The notes beneath the pieces were generated by a model. That model made no database searches, was not told the DNA's origin, and saw nothing but the letters and a program-made list of their open reading frames with translations. A program made the position numbers and the translations under genes. From the NCBI GenBank assembly GCA_022482925.1, contig JAKVOG010000001.1, positions 393,469-457,468 on the forward strand: 64,000 nucleotides of DNA. Reading direction: 5' to 3'. This document shows, in pieces, positions 19,232 to 27,715 of the stretch (its first letter is position 1; the number at the start of each line of letters is the position of its first letter). Origin of the DNA: Selenomonas sp. Lineage in GTDB: Bacteria > Bacillota > Negativicutes > Selenomonadales > Selenomonadaceae.

Positions 19232-19286
19232 GTATCCTGCTTCTGATAAATCCCCTATGTTTATGTTCCCTTATCATTTCCCCCTG

Positions 19287-19313
19287 GGCGGCCGTCAAAC
19301 GGCCGCCTTTTTT
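19287..19313 (+). terminator. Terminator of iolG
   Basis: GGCGGCCGT-CAA-ACGGCCGCC followed by TTTTTT, 55 nt after the iolG stop. Confidence 0.95.
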
Positions 19314-19375
19314 CCTCTTTTGCCTTCTGTTTTCTTTTCTGATAAAATTTAATAAGAACTTTGGAGGTGAGTTTT

Positions 19376-20221
19376 TTGCTGCAATACTTTATTGATAAAC
19401 GCTATCGCTCGGCATTTACACGTGGATATCTCCCTCATATTGAATATATCTGCAATGTGGATTCCGAATCATCCAAGATGCCCCGCAGTATGCATGAGCA
19501 TGAACATCTGATTGAGATGCTGCTTGTTTATCATGGTGCTGGTATCTATATGATCAATGGTGAACGGTACACTGCTAAAGAAGGCGATCTCATCCTCTAC
19601 AACAGCCATACGGTTCATGACGAATTTGGTGGCAGCGGCAATGATCTTTCCACCTATTGCATCGCTGTCAGCGGCCTGAAACTCGAAGGCCTCCCAACAG
19701 ATACCATCGTCCCCAGTTCCTGTTCACCAGTTCTGCCGACTGGAAAATACTTTGATGTGATCCTGCAATGCTACAAAACCATTGAACAGGAATGTCTCTG
19801 CCCCGATGGTGCTGAGATTGCCAATCATCTTACACTGGCCTTGATTCTCAAGATCAGTCATCTGCTGAAAGAATACGGACAGCCTTGCCGCCATCCTGAG
19901 TTGACTCTGGCTACTGCCACCCGGAAATTCATTGATAAACATTACCGGGAAAATATCCATCTGGAAGATATTGCCCAGGCTACCTGTGCCAATGCCTACT
20001 ACCTCTCTCACATCTTCAAGGCTGAAACAGGACTCTCCCCCATGAAATATGTGACATTGCGCCGCATCGGCGAGGCGCAGAACCTGCTGATCAATACCCC
20101 ACTGACCATCACACAGATAGCCTCTACCGTTGGCTACAACAATTCCAACTATTTCCAGAATGTATTCCGTGCAGCCGTCAATATGACGCCAGGCGATTAC
20201 CGGCGCAAATGGACGCAATAA
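19376..20221 (+). CDS. AraC-family transcriptional regulator
   Basis: About 281 residues. N-terminal cupin ligand-binding domain (MHEHEHLIEMLLVYHGAGIYMINGERY, EGDLILYNSHTVHDE) and C-terminal double helix-turn-helix (IHLEDIAQATCANAYYLSHIFKAETGLSPMKYVTLRRI, ITQIASTVGYNNSNYFQNVFRAA). The frame opens with TTG at 19361, but GGAGGTGA at 19363-19370 is clearly the ribosome site, so the TTG at 19376 is the start. It lies between iolG and the phytase remnant and may control one or both in response to a sugar or inositol. Confidence 0.88.
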   Translation: MLQYFIDKRYRSAFTRGYLPHIEYICNVDSESSKMPRSMHEHEHLIEMLLVYHGAGIYMINGERYTAKEGDLILYNSHTVHDEFGGSGNDLSTYCIAVSGLKLEGLPTDTIVPSSCSPVLPTGKYFDVILQCYKTIEQECLCPDGAEIANHLTLALILKISHLLKEYGQPCRHPELTLATATRKFIDKHYRENIHLEDIAQATCANAYYLSHIFKAETGLSPMKYVTLRRIGEAQNLLINTPLTITQIASTVGYNNSNYFQNVFRAAVNMTPGDYRRKWTQ

Positions 20222-20230
20222 CCCCTCCAC

Positions 20231-20271
20231 AGCACAAGAGCTCCTGATTCTATATCAGGAGCTCTTGTGCT
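20231..20271. terminator. Long perfect inverted repeat between the AraC gene and the phytase remnant
   Basis: An 18-bp perfect stem, arms 20231-20248 and 20254-20271 (core GAGCTCCTGAT/ATCAGGAGCTC), lies between two convergent genes. The flanking T-tract is weak, so it may block read-through in both directions or work as a factor-assisted terminator. Confidence 0.65.
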
Positions 20272-20276
20272 GTCTA

Positions 20277-21051
20277 TCAGCTTACTACATCATGCTGTCT
20301 GATCCAGTCAGACCAAGGCATTTGATAGTTGTTCTTTTTATTTTCTCTTACATATTTTTGAAACCAGTTGATCATCCGCGCTTTATCCGCATAAAGATCG
20401 GCTTTATAGTCCGCTGCTTTCGGATGCTTGATGATATAAGCCACATAATTTCCGCCAATAAGATATTGGCGCTGAAGTATCTCAGCTAATGACAAGGATG
20501 GATTCTGCATGATATCTACCATAGCCATAAATGCTGTAGTACGACCAGCTCCCGCTTCACAATGGAAGTGGAGCCAGGCGTTTGCCGGCAAGTTCTGATA
20601 GAATCGAATAAATTGGTCGATGTATTGCGGCTGCGGCCATATATGATCGCGCGCGGTAATCCGATAGTAGTGAACCCCCAACGACTTCGCTATCTCTTCC
20701 TCCGTTTGAGCCTCTCTCACCTGAATGGCCTGAGGATTTTTCGCATATTTATCATATTTTCCGGCAACTACATCCGCAACAATTACGCCATTTCGACTGT
20801 GCTTTGCTGCCAACAGGCGCATACGCTCCTCCTTTAATATTGCTGCAGAGTTATCCTTCTTGTCGACATTGCACCAGTCCCGAAGCCCATACCAGCTGAC
20901 AGCCTGCCCATCAAAGTATCCATGCGTCTCCTGTCGCAGATCTATATCATAAACCGGTCCATTGGTAACTTTCTTGAGCTCTTTCAACATTACCTTGAAT
21001 TCAGGCACTGACATCTGGGCACTTCCTGAGATATTCAGCGAGTCAAGTCCC
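20277..21051 (-). pseudogene. PTP-like (cysteine) phytase, 5' end removed at the IS3 junction
   Basis: About 258 residues remain of a myo-inositol hexakisphosphate phosphatase of the Selenomonas ruminantium PhyA type. The P-loop HCEAGAGRTT (HCxxGxGR) with catalytic Cys, the general-acid segment ARDHIWPQP and the conserved YDIDLRQETHGYFDG and WYGLRDW blocks are intact. Compared with PhyA, the signal peptide and roughly the first 80-90 residues are missing: homology stops at GLDSLNISGS, where the inverted repeat of the IS3-family element begins at 21052. The frame continues a few codons into the IS but has no promoter or signal peptide. Secreted phytase activity is therefore unlikely unless a start arises from the IS. 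Confidence 0.85.
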
Positions 21052-21162
21052 TGTTGTGGTAAACTAAAATTGTAACAGGGCAACCTAATAAGATATAATC
21101 AAATTATCTTAGAAAAGGAGAGTGCCTTATGCCACAACATTATGATCCAGAGTTTAAAAAAC

Positions 21163-21170
21163 AGATTGTA
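21163..21170. repeat. Target site duplication of IS256 copy A (left)
   Basis: AGATTGTA at 21163-21170 is repeated at 22508-22515, directly outside the right end. Eight bp is the usual IS256-family duplication. Confidence 0.93.
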
Positions 21171-22507
21171 GATAGTGTAAAATCATTTGTGTAAACTCAA
21201 GTGGGGATAGAAAAAGGAACCACTTTTCTTTATAGTGTTAAGTGACCAAACAAAACACAAAGAAAGAAGGTTCCTTTATGTCTTATCTTACCACAGAACT
21301 TCTCACATCTCTACTCCAAGGCGGTGCTGCCGCCAATGAATTCCTTCGCAGCAAAATCGAAGAAGGTGTCAATGCCGTCCTCAAAGCTGAACTGGCAGGA
21401 TTTCTCGGCTACGAGAAGCACAGTTCCGCCGGGTGGAATACAGGCAACAGCCGCAACGGTTCATATCAGCGCACCATCGTGACTTCGTATGGCAAAATCA
21501 CGGTGGATGTGCCGCGCGACCGCAATGGCGAATTTCAATCGCCATTATTGCCGACGCGAAAACAACGTGTCGATTCGTTGGAGACTACAATCATTCAACT
21601 GTACCAACGCGGTGTCACGACGCGTCAAATCGCAGAACTTATCGAGCAGATGTATGGCCATTGCTACACGCCAGCTACCATATCCAAGATTGCAGCTGAT
21701 GTGTCGGATCAGGTTGAACAGTTTCATAAACGACCAGTTGCCAAGCGATATGCCGTTATCTTTTGTGATGCAATGTATGTCAATCTCCGTCGCGACAGTG
21801 TAGCCAAGGAGTCTATCCATGTCCTGCTCGGCATTACGCCGGAAGGATACAAGGAAATTCTTGACTATGCCATTCTGCCTTCTGAGTCAGCGCTGAACTA
21901 CGCCGATATGCTAAAGAGCTTGAAAATGCGGGGGCTGGAACAGGTACTGCTCTTCGTCTCGGATGGCCTTGTTGGTCTCCCAGACGCAGTACAGAATGAG
22001 TTTCCGCGTGCCAAGCACCAGAGTTGCTGGGTTCATCTCATGCGTGCTGTAAGCCGCCTGGTGCGGCCTTCTGACCGGAAGATCGTCCTGGATGCGCTTA
22101 AGCGTGTGTACCGGCAGGAGAATGCCGCACTCGCAAAACAAGAACTGTCAGCCTTTCTCGACTCGTATGGAACAAAGTACAAGCGACTTCATAAGCTTTT
22201 TCAGAATGAGTCCAGCCTCTTCTCATTTTACGAATTTCCGAAGAGCATCCAGCAGACAATTTACACGTCAAACCTCATTGAGAACAACAACAAAGGATTT
22301 CGTCACAAGGCAAAGCTCAAGGAGCAATTCCCCAACGAGGATTCACTGGAACGATTCGCCTGCACGGTCTACTGTGATTATAACCGACGTTTTTCCGGGA
22401 AAGCGCATCGTGGATTTCAAGAAGCATATCCGGAGTTGTTGGAGATGTTCACGGATTAATCTTTCAGTCTACACTATAAAAGTTTACACATAAGAGTTGA
22501 CACTACC
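21171..22507 (+). mobile_element. IS256-family insertion sequence, copy A
   Basis: 1337 bp bounded by inverted repeats GATAGTGTAAAATC / GGTAGTGTCAACTC and an 8-bp duplication AGATTGTA. It encodes one Mutator-type transposase. The sequence appears identical over its whole length to copy B at 62241-63577, so one of them moved recently. It is nested inside the IS3-family element, so it is the younger insertion. Confidence 0.95.
21278..22459 (+). CDS. IS256-family (Mutator-type) transposase
   Basis: 393 residues. DDE residues are visible in VIFCDAMYVNLRRD, LLFVSDGLVGLPDA and IYTSNLIENNNKGF, with the family's CxxH-like QSCWVHLMRAVSRL between. A GTG at 21242 would add 12 residues, but the ATG at 21278 follows AAGAAGGTTCC and is preferred. 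Intact. Confidence 0.93.
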   Translation: MSYLTTELLTSLLQGGAAANEFLRSKIEEGVNAVLKAELAGFLGYEKHSSAGWNTGNSRNGSYQRTIVTSYGKITVDVPRDRNGEFQSPLLPTRKQRVDSLETTIIQLYQRGVTTRQIAELIEQMYGHCYTPATISKIAADVSDQVEQFHKRPVAKRYAVIFCDAMYVNLRRDSVAKESIHVLLGITPEGYKEILDYAILPSESALNYADMLKSLKMRGLEQVLLFVSDGLVGLPDAVQNEFPRAKHQSCWVHLMRAVSRLVRPSDRKIVLDALKRVYRQENAALAKQELSAFLDSYGTKYKRLHKLFQNESSLFSFYEFPKSIQQTIYTSNLIENNNKGFRHKAKLKEQFPNEDSLERFACTVYCDYNRRFSGKAHRGFQEAYPELLEMFTD

Positions 22508-22820
22508 AGATTGTACGGTTGCACTTAGAAGAAGGTCGTACCATCATCAGTCTGCAAAAAGAATATACAGTTTCAAAAGCCGCCATTTCTAAATGGGTAA
22601 AACAATTTCGCGATGAATGCCAGGACAATCCTAAAGCCCAATCTGACTATAATTACATGAAAGAAAATCTTCGGTTACGAAAGGAGCTTGAAGAGGCCCA
22701 GAAGGAAGTGCTTTTCCTAAAAAAAGCTGCAGCATTCTTCGCGAAGGAGATCGATTAACGGCTTATCGATTTATCCAAACATATCATCCACTATTTGGCT
22801 TACGGTGGTTATTCCGCCGG

Positions 22821-23618
22821 ATGAATATCTACCCTAACGCTTATTACAACTATCTTGCACAACGAAAGAAGGCGTATCAGCAACAAAAACACAGAATTTT
22901 GCAGAAGATTAAGGACATCTATCATACCTATAATGGCGTGCCAGGATATCGTACGATGCAGGTCTACCTAAGGCGTGAAGGAATAGTAATCAGCCGTCCA
23001 ACCGTACATCGGTACATGAATCGAGAGCTTGGTCTGCTGGCTGTAGTTCGTCGGCGTAAGCCAAATTATTGCAAAGGACATGCTCATAAAGTATTTCCAA
23101 ACCTATTGCAGCAAAATTTTACAGCAGAAGAGATCAACCATAAGTGGTGCACTGATTTTACGTATTTATTTCTTAGCAATGGCAGCAAGCGGTATAACTG
23201 TACGATTATTGACCTTCATGATCGTAGTGTAGTTGCAAGCATCACAGACAAAAAAATCACCAGCGACCTGGCAATTCGAACCTTGCAAAAGGCTATACAA
23301 TCGCAGAAGCCGAAATGCCAGCAGCTTCTGCTGCATAGTGATCAAGGAAGCCAGTACACATCTCAGGAGTTCATTGATTTCTGTGCATCACAGGGAATCC
23401 AGCAGAGCATGAGTAAGGCTGGCTATCCATACGATAATGCCCCAATGGAACGTTATTATAATACCTTGAAAAATGAGCTTATAGAATTGCATTGCTACCA
23501 TACAGATGAAGAGCTCACAAGTTCCATTGAAGAATTTGCCTATGGTTGGTACAACCATGGTAGGCCACATTCATATAATGATTATCGAACTCCTTATGAA
23601 GCTCGATGTCATTCTTAA
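22821..23618 (+). CDS. IS3-family transposase orfB
   Basis: 265 residues from the ATG shown; the real product probably begins a little upstream through -1 frameshifting from orfA (the frame is open from LTAYRFIQTYHPLFGL). The integrase core has the D-D-E positions WCTDFTYLF, LLLHSDQGSQYTS and YDNAPMERYYNTLKNELI. The catalytic part is intact, although orfA is broken. Confidence 0.9.
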   Translation: MNIYPNAYYNYLAQRKKAYQQQKHRILQKIKDIYHTYNGVPGYRTMQVYLRREGIVISRPTVHRYMNRELGLLAVVRRRKPNYCKGHAHKVFPNLLQQNFTAEEINHKWCTDFTYLFLSNGSKRYNCTIIDLHDRSVVASITDKKITSDLAIRTLQKAIQSQKPKCQQLLLHSDQGSQYTSQEFIDFCASQGIQQSMSKAGYPYDNAPMERYYNTLKNELIELHCYHTDEELTSSIEEFAYGWYNHGRPHSYNDYRTPYEARCHS

Positions 23619-23659
23619 AAATGTAGGTTGTACTGTTACAAAAATGCTTGACCACAACA

Positions 23660-24215
23660 GTTCCGGCTGGGTCCGATAATTGCCATGCGCCGTACCGATA
23701 GCAACAGCCAGTGCATCTACATCTGTCTCTTCTGCGAAGCGCTCGGCCTCGGCGACACTGGTCACCAGCACATCCATGCTCTTATAGTCACCCTCAGCAC
23801 CACCGACCCGGCCAATCTCGGCCTCAACATCCGCCCCATATTTGCGGGCCAATGCCACGACTTCCTTCGTCCTGGCGATATTCTCTTCTAATGGATATTT
23901 CGATCCATCAAACATCACAGATGTGAATCCCAGGCTCAAGGCAAGCCGGATGGTCTCCATCGTTGCTCCATGATCCAGATGAACTGCTGTCGGCATCTGA
24001 CACCGTCTCGCAGCTGCCATCATGACTGGCCCCAGAAGTTCCAATGGTGAGTAACGCAGACGCCCTTCTGCTACCTGAAGAATCAACGGTGCCTTCATTT
24101 CCTCTGCCGCCTTGACGGCCCCCATTGCCATCTCCATATCTGAAACATTGAATGCGCCCACCGCATAGGTGTCATCCGCTTCGTTCAGCAGTTCTGTCAA
24201 TTTTACGAGTGGCAT
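23660..24215 (-). pseudogene. Class II fructose-bisphosphate aldolase family, 3' end removed at the IS3 junction
   Basis: About 185 residues are left of a roughly 280-residue zinc aldolase of the FbaA/GatY/KbaY/IolJ type. Zinc ligand block AVHLDHGATME, VEAEIGRVGG and AIGTAHGNYRTQPE are present; the rest of the barrel (later His ligand and substrate phosphate loop) is gone, and the frame ends in IS3 sequence. It follows the iron alcohol dehydrogenase gene on the same strand. IolJ-like activity would fit the nearby inositol gene, but tagatose- or fructose-bisphosphate aldolase is equally possible. Confidence 0.82.
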
Positions 24216-24242
24216 ATCGTCCCCTCCTTAGATTTCTACAGT

Positions 24243-24270
24243 AAAGGGCACAAACCCTGCCCTTTATTCT
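24243..24270 (-). promoter_or_regulatory. Hairpin between the alcohol dehydrogenase and aldolase genes
   Basis: AAAGGGCA/TGCCCTTT stem in the 69-nt gap inside the operon, without a strong T-run. It may stabilise the upstream message or attenuate the downstream gene. Confidence 0.4.
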
Positions 24271-24284
24271 CATTCGTGTATCAA

Positions 24285-25436
24285 TTAAAACAATTTGCGA
24301 TAAATCTCCATGATCTGTTCCTTCGTCGGAATCCGCATCGTATTCTGTGGGCTGCCGCTTTCCAGCGCATCATCCGCCATCTTGCTGAGCTGAGCAAAGA
24401 AATCTTCTTTCTTGACCCCTAACTTTTCCAATGTCGGAATCCCGACTTCCTGGCAGAACCGGCTGACTTCCCGAACCATAGCCTCAGCAGCCGCTGGATC
24501 GGATGTATTTTCATCAGCTACCCCCATGATCCGGCCAATCGTTGCAAAACGATCCGTATTTTCCTCGATCGCAAATTCCATGCAAGCCGGCAGCAATACG
24601 GCATTCGACACACCATGTGCAATATGGAACAATGCGCCAATCGGTCGGCTCATACCATGAACGATCGTAACAGATGCATTATTGAAAGCAATCCCGGCTT
24701 CCAATGCAGCAATCGACATGCCCAGACGTGCGTCTACATTCTTGCCATCGCGATAGCATATTGGAAGATTCTTATGGATCTTCTTGATTGCCGACAGTGC
24801 AAAGGTATCGGTAAGCGGCTGAGCCTTGCGTGAAGTATACGCTTCAATCGCATGACAGAGCGCATCAATGCCCGTAGCTGCTGTAACAGAAGGTGGAGCC
24901 GTCATCGTGAATGTTGGATCGACAACTGCTAATGCCGGGATTATGGATGGACCGCCCAGCAGCATCTTCACATTATGCGCTGTATCGGAAATGATCGTAT
25001 TCTTCGTAACCTCTGATCCTGTCCCCGCAGTTGTCGGAATAGCGACCAGATATGGCACCGGCATGTCGATAACCGTGTGCATGTAGTCGCTGATCTTGCC
25101 CTTGACTACCGACATGAACGCGATTGCCTTAGCCGTATCCATCGGGCTGCCTCCGCCCAATGCAATCAGGAAGTCACATCCTTCCTGCTGATATACGCTT
25201 AAGCCACTGGCTACAATCTTATCGGTTGGCTCCGTATTGGCGCCATCGAAAACCACATAAGGAATATTCACTTTCTTCAATGCGGCTTCAACCTTGGCAG
25301 CGTTACCGAACTTCACCATAAATGCATCCGTAACAATCAGAGCTTTCGTGCCTTTTCCCTGAATATGCTTCCCCAGATCCTCAATAACACCAGTTCCGGA
25401 AATGATCTTGGCCGGTACCATAAACGTATATCCCAT
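24285..25436 (-). CDS. Iron-containing alcohol dehydrogenase
   Basis: 383 residues. Contains IALGGGSPMDTAKAIA (NAD-binding loop), IPTTAGTGSEVTKNTII and the iron-binding run GIDALCHAIEAYTS ... VHGMSRPIGALFHIAHGVSNAVLLP with its His and Asp ligands. These enzymes reduce short aldehydes such as lactaldehyde, propanal or 3-hydroxypropanal, or oxidise the alcohols. An upstream ATG at 25478 is possible, but TAGGAG lies 11 nt before the ATG at 25436. It pairs with the aldolase gene and is divergent from a DeoR regulator, which suggests sugar or polyol breakdown with aldehyde disposal. Confidence 0.92.
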   Translation of the reverse strand: MGYTFMVPAKIISGTGVIEDLGKHIQGKGTKALIVTDAFMVKFGNAAKVEAALKKVNIPYVVFDGANTEPTDKIVASGLSVYQQEGCDFLIALGGGSPMDTAKAIAFMSVVKGKISDYMHTVIDMPVPYLVAIPTTAGTGSEVTKNTIISDTAHNVKMLLGGPSIIPALAVVDPTFTMTAPPSVTAATGIDALCHAIEAYTSRKAQPLTDTFALSAIKKIHKNLPICYRDGKNVDARLGMSIAALEAGIAFNNASVTIVHGMSRPIGALFHIAHGVSNAVLLPACMEFAIEENTDRFATIGRIMGVADENTSDPAAAEAMVREVSRFCQEVGIPTLEKLGVKKEDFFAQLSKMADDALESGSPQNTMRIPTKEQIMEIYRKLF

Positions 25437-25735
25437 AATATGCCACGCTCCTATCTTTTGCTTCTTCATTATCCACATTTTGGTAATCTAATGATTACTT
25501 TATGGTTATAATTTAATACTTTCATGATGACTTGTCAATATATATCCTGAAATATTTTATTATCTTTATTTTTTTCTGAGTATTTTATAATATTCCCTAT
25601 AACCACTTGTTATTTCAGCGACATTAAACTATAATGAAACTATAATACTTACCCATAACTTAACCAATTATTATCCAGTTATTGAGTATCTATCACCTGG
25701 CATTATTCATATATAATAGAAAGCTGGCGATCCTG

Positions 25736-26509
25736 ATGAAAATAGACCGTATCAACCGAATCCATGAACTATTGAAAAGTGTCCATAATATATCCATCAA
25801 CGAACTTTGCGATACCTTTAATGTCTCCAAGAACACCATTCGCCGCGATATTGCGGAACTCGAGGAAAAAGGCATCATCCGGAAAGTTTACGGTGGTATC
25901 GTTTTAGCAGAAGATGAATCTGCCTCGCCCGAGCCCTTTGCCTCCCGCGAGAATCGTAATATTGAAGCCAAGAAGAAAATTGCCCGGCTGGCAGCCTCTT
26001 ATGTACAGGACGGTGATGTAATCTACATTGATTCAGGAACAACGACCATGCATATGATTCCCTACCTGACTGATAAGCATCAGCTTACGATTGTAACGGC
26101 CAGTGTCCATGTCATTAATGCTGCTTCCTCCTATAATAATCTGAATGTCATTGCCACCGGAGGCAGCTTATACATCCCGTCCAAGGCATTCATCGGACAA
26201 AGTGTCATCAAATGCCTGAACAGCTATAACATCTCAAAAGCCTTTCTGGCCAGTACGGGCATCTCCCTGGAGCATGGAGCCACCAATGCCTCACCGCTTG
26301 AGTGTGAGATCAAACACTGTCTCGTCGAGAAAAGCTGCCAGAAATTCCTGATGATTGACCATTCCAAGATTGATGTAGCTTCACTTATGAGTTATTGTGA
26401 TCTCAAAGATCTGAACTATGTTGTCATGGACGAAAAACCACCAGCAAAATACCTGGATTACTTCCAAAAGTATCACGTACAGCTGGCCTGTCCTGTACTC
26501 AAAGAATAA
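25736..26509 (+). CDS. DeoR-family transcriptional regulator
   Basis: 257 residues. N-terminal winged helix-turn-helix (ISINELCDTFNVSKNTIRRDIAELEEKGIIRKVYGG) and C-terminal sugar-phosphate sensing domain (YIDSGTTTMHMIPYL, VIATGGSLY, FLASTGIS, MIDHSKID). A TTG at 25682 would extend it, but MKIDRINRI at 25736 matches the usual DeoR start. Divergent from the alcohol dehydrogenase/aldolase operon, which it probably represses until a phosphorylated sugar is present. Confidence 0.92.
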   Translation: MKIDRINRIHELLKSVHNISINELCDTFNVSKNTIRRDIAELEEKGIIRKVYGGIVLAEDESASPEPFASRENRNIEAKKKIARLAASYVQDGDVIYIDSGTTTMHMIPYLTDKHQLTIVTASVHVINAASSYNNLNVIATGGSLYIPSKAFIGQSVIKCLNSYNISKAFLASTGISLEHGATNASPLECEIKHCLVEKSCQKFLMIDHSKIDVASLMSYCDLKDLNYVVMDEKPPAKYLDYFQKYHVQLACPVLKE

Positions 26510-26605
26510 AAAAAGCACTTATCCTTTGAGGAACTTTCGACGATATACCTATAGGGAGCGTATTATCTATGCTCTGCCAATTATCTGAGAAAGGAGGGAA
26601 CCATT

Positions 26606-27577
26606 ATGTCTACTATTTCTGCAATGGCCAATAACACGTACATGATGTACAAGATGGCCTCTGGTACCTCGACGAGCAGCACGACGAGCACGTCAAGTTC
26701 TGCCACATCCGGTACTACATCCAGCAGTTCGTCAGGCAGCTCAGATTCTACTACTAAGAGCAGTTCACTTTCAACGGCTGCCGCCAGTGTCTCTTCACTG
26801 AGTAATCTGGTCAATGCGTTCAGTTCATCTCACTCCAGTTCGACTACGAATTCTACCCAGGATTCCATCAAGAGCCTCTGGTCAAACTACACGTCATCGT
26901 CCAGTTCTTCGAGCCTCTCAAGCCTCAGCACACTCTCCGGTATCAAGAGCAATGCATCTTCGCTTGTCAGCTCCTATAACGAGAGCAGGACGACCTTCAC
27001 GACGCAGTTGAGCTCGACCATGAGTGATCTCAAGAGTTCGGCATCGACTGTAGCCAATATGAACTACAGTTTCAGTGCCAGTGACATCACGACGAACAGT
27101 GATGGATCCAAGACCTATAGTGACTCGCTGAAAAGCGCACTTACGAATGTCAAACAGCTCGTATCGGACTACAACGAGGCACTTAGTTTCTCCAGTGATT
27201 ACAGCAGCGTAAGCAATCGCATGAAGGCCTTGTCAACGACATTCTCTGACACGACCTATCATGCGGATACCTACAAGCAGCTCGGCATCACGGTAGACAG
27301 TTCCACTGGAAAGCTCACGCTCGATGAAGACAAGCTGGCCAGTGCACTGGTCGAAAACGGGGACCGGGTCGAGAACGCCCTTGGCTCCAATGGACTGGCT
27401 GGCAAAGCCGAAAGTCATGCGGATCTGGCTAACTCTCAAAAGAGCAGCCTCTTTCCGTCCATGCAGAGCATGTTCGGCAACTCGATCACAACGGCGGCGG
27501 CCTACACGAACCCAAACGTCTTGAACGCCTCCGTACAAGCCAGTCTTATCGGGAACATGCTTGATACTATGTTCTAA
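26606..27577 (+). CDS. Ser/Thr-rich protein with FliD-like C-terminal segment
   Basis: 323 residues. The first ~130 are low complexity (runs of Ser and Thr). The rest is helical and contains a segment typical of the FliD hook-cap C-terminal domain: KQLGITVDSSTGKLTLDEDK, then LASALVENGDRVENALG. The FliD N-terminal domain is absent. There is no signal peptide, fitting export by the flagellar apparatus. AAAGGAGG precedes the ATG. A strong terminator follows. No other flagellar gene is adjacent; the flagellin is 12 kb away. Function unknown. Confidence 0.65.
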   Translation: MSTISAMANNTYMMYKMASGTSTSSTTSTSSSATSGTTSSSSSGSSDSTTKSSSLSTAAASVSSLSNLVNAFSSSHSSSTTNSTQDSIKSLWSNYTSSSSSSSLSSLSTLSGIKSNASSLVSSYNESRTTFTTQLSSTMSDLKSSASTVANMNYSFSASDITTNSDGSKTYSDSLKSALTNVKQLVSDYNEALSFSSDYSSVSNRMKALSTTFSDTTYHADTYKQLGITVDSSTGKLTLDEDKLASALVENGDRVENALGSNGLAGKAESHADLANSQKSSLFPSMQSMFGNSITTAAAYTNPNVLNASVQASLIGNMLDTMF

Positions 27578-27594
27578 AAAGACTCCGCTCAACT

Positions 27595-27643
27595 AAAGGG
27601 TATACCATGAATGAACTGCATCATTCACGGTATACCCTTTTGG
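27595..27643 (+). terminator. Terminator of the FliD-like gene
   Basis: AAAGGGTATACC.TGAATGA / TCATTCA.GGTATACCCTTTT hairpin, 17 nt after the stop. Confidence 0.9.
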
Positions 27644-27652
27644 GTTTCATCA

Positions 27653-27687
27653 TAAAAAAGGCACAAGTCTTTACGACTTGTGCCTTA
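27653..27687 (-). terminator. Terminator of the GGGtGRT gene
   Basis: AAGGCACAAGTC/GACTTGTGCCTT with a 5-nt loop and a TTTTTT run on the minus strand. Confidence 0.93.
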
Positions 27688-27715
27688 ATGCTAGCATTTA
27701 TGGAATCCGATTGGA

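Larger units (their letters stand above)
21129..22758 (+). pseudogene. IS3-family orfA, disrupted by IS256 insertion
   Basis: The 5' piece 21129-21170 (MPQHYDPEFKKQIV) is cut by the IS256 copy; the frame resumes after it (RLHLEEGRTIISLQKEYTVSKAAISKWVKQF...) and ends at 22758. Joined, it is a 94-residue DNA-binding protein with helix-turn-helix and leucine zipper (ENLRLRKELEEAQKEVLFLKKAAAFFAKEID). An A7G stretch near 22717 is the usual place for -1 frameshifting into orfB. Loss of intact orfA should inactivate this element. Confidence 0.85.
21052..23659 (+). mobile_element. IS3-family insertion sequence, interrupted by an IS256-family copy
   Basis: Left end TGTTGTGGTAAAC at 21052 and right end (reverse complement TGTTGTGGTCAAG) ending at 23659 form imperfect terminal inverted repeats that share TTGTAACAG and CAACCTA further in. 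The element is about 1.26 kb without the inserted IS256. It carries orfA (split) and orfB. No 3-4 bp target duplication is seen: CCC lies before the left end and GTT after the right end, and the two flanks are fragments of different genes. Confidence 0.88.

Noticed and set aside
26510..26560. Sigma-28 promoter before the FliD-like gene (GACGATAT)
   Set aside because: The -10-like box matches 7 of 8, but no TAAA stands at the right distance.
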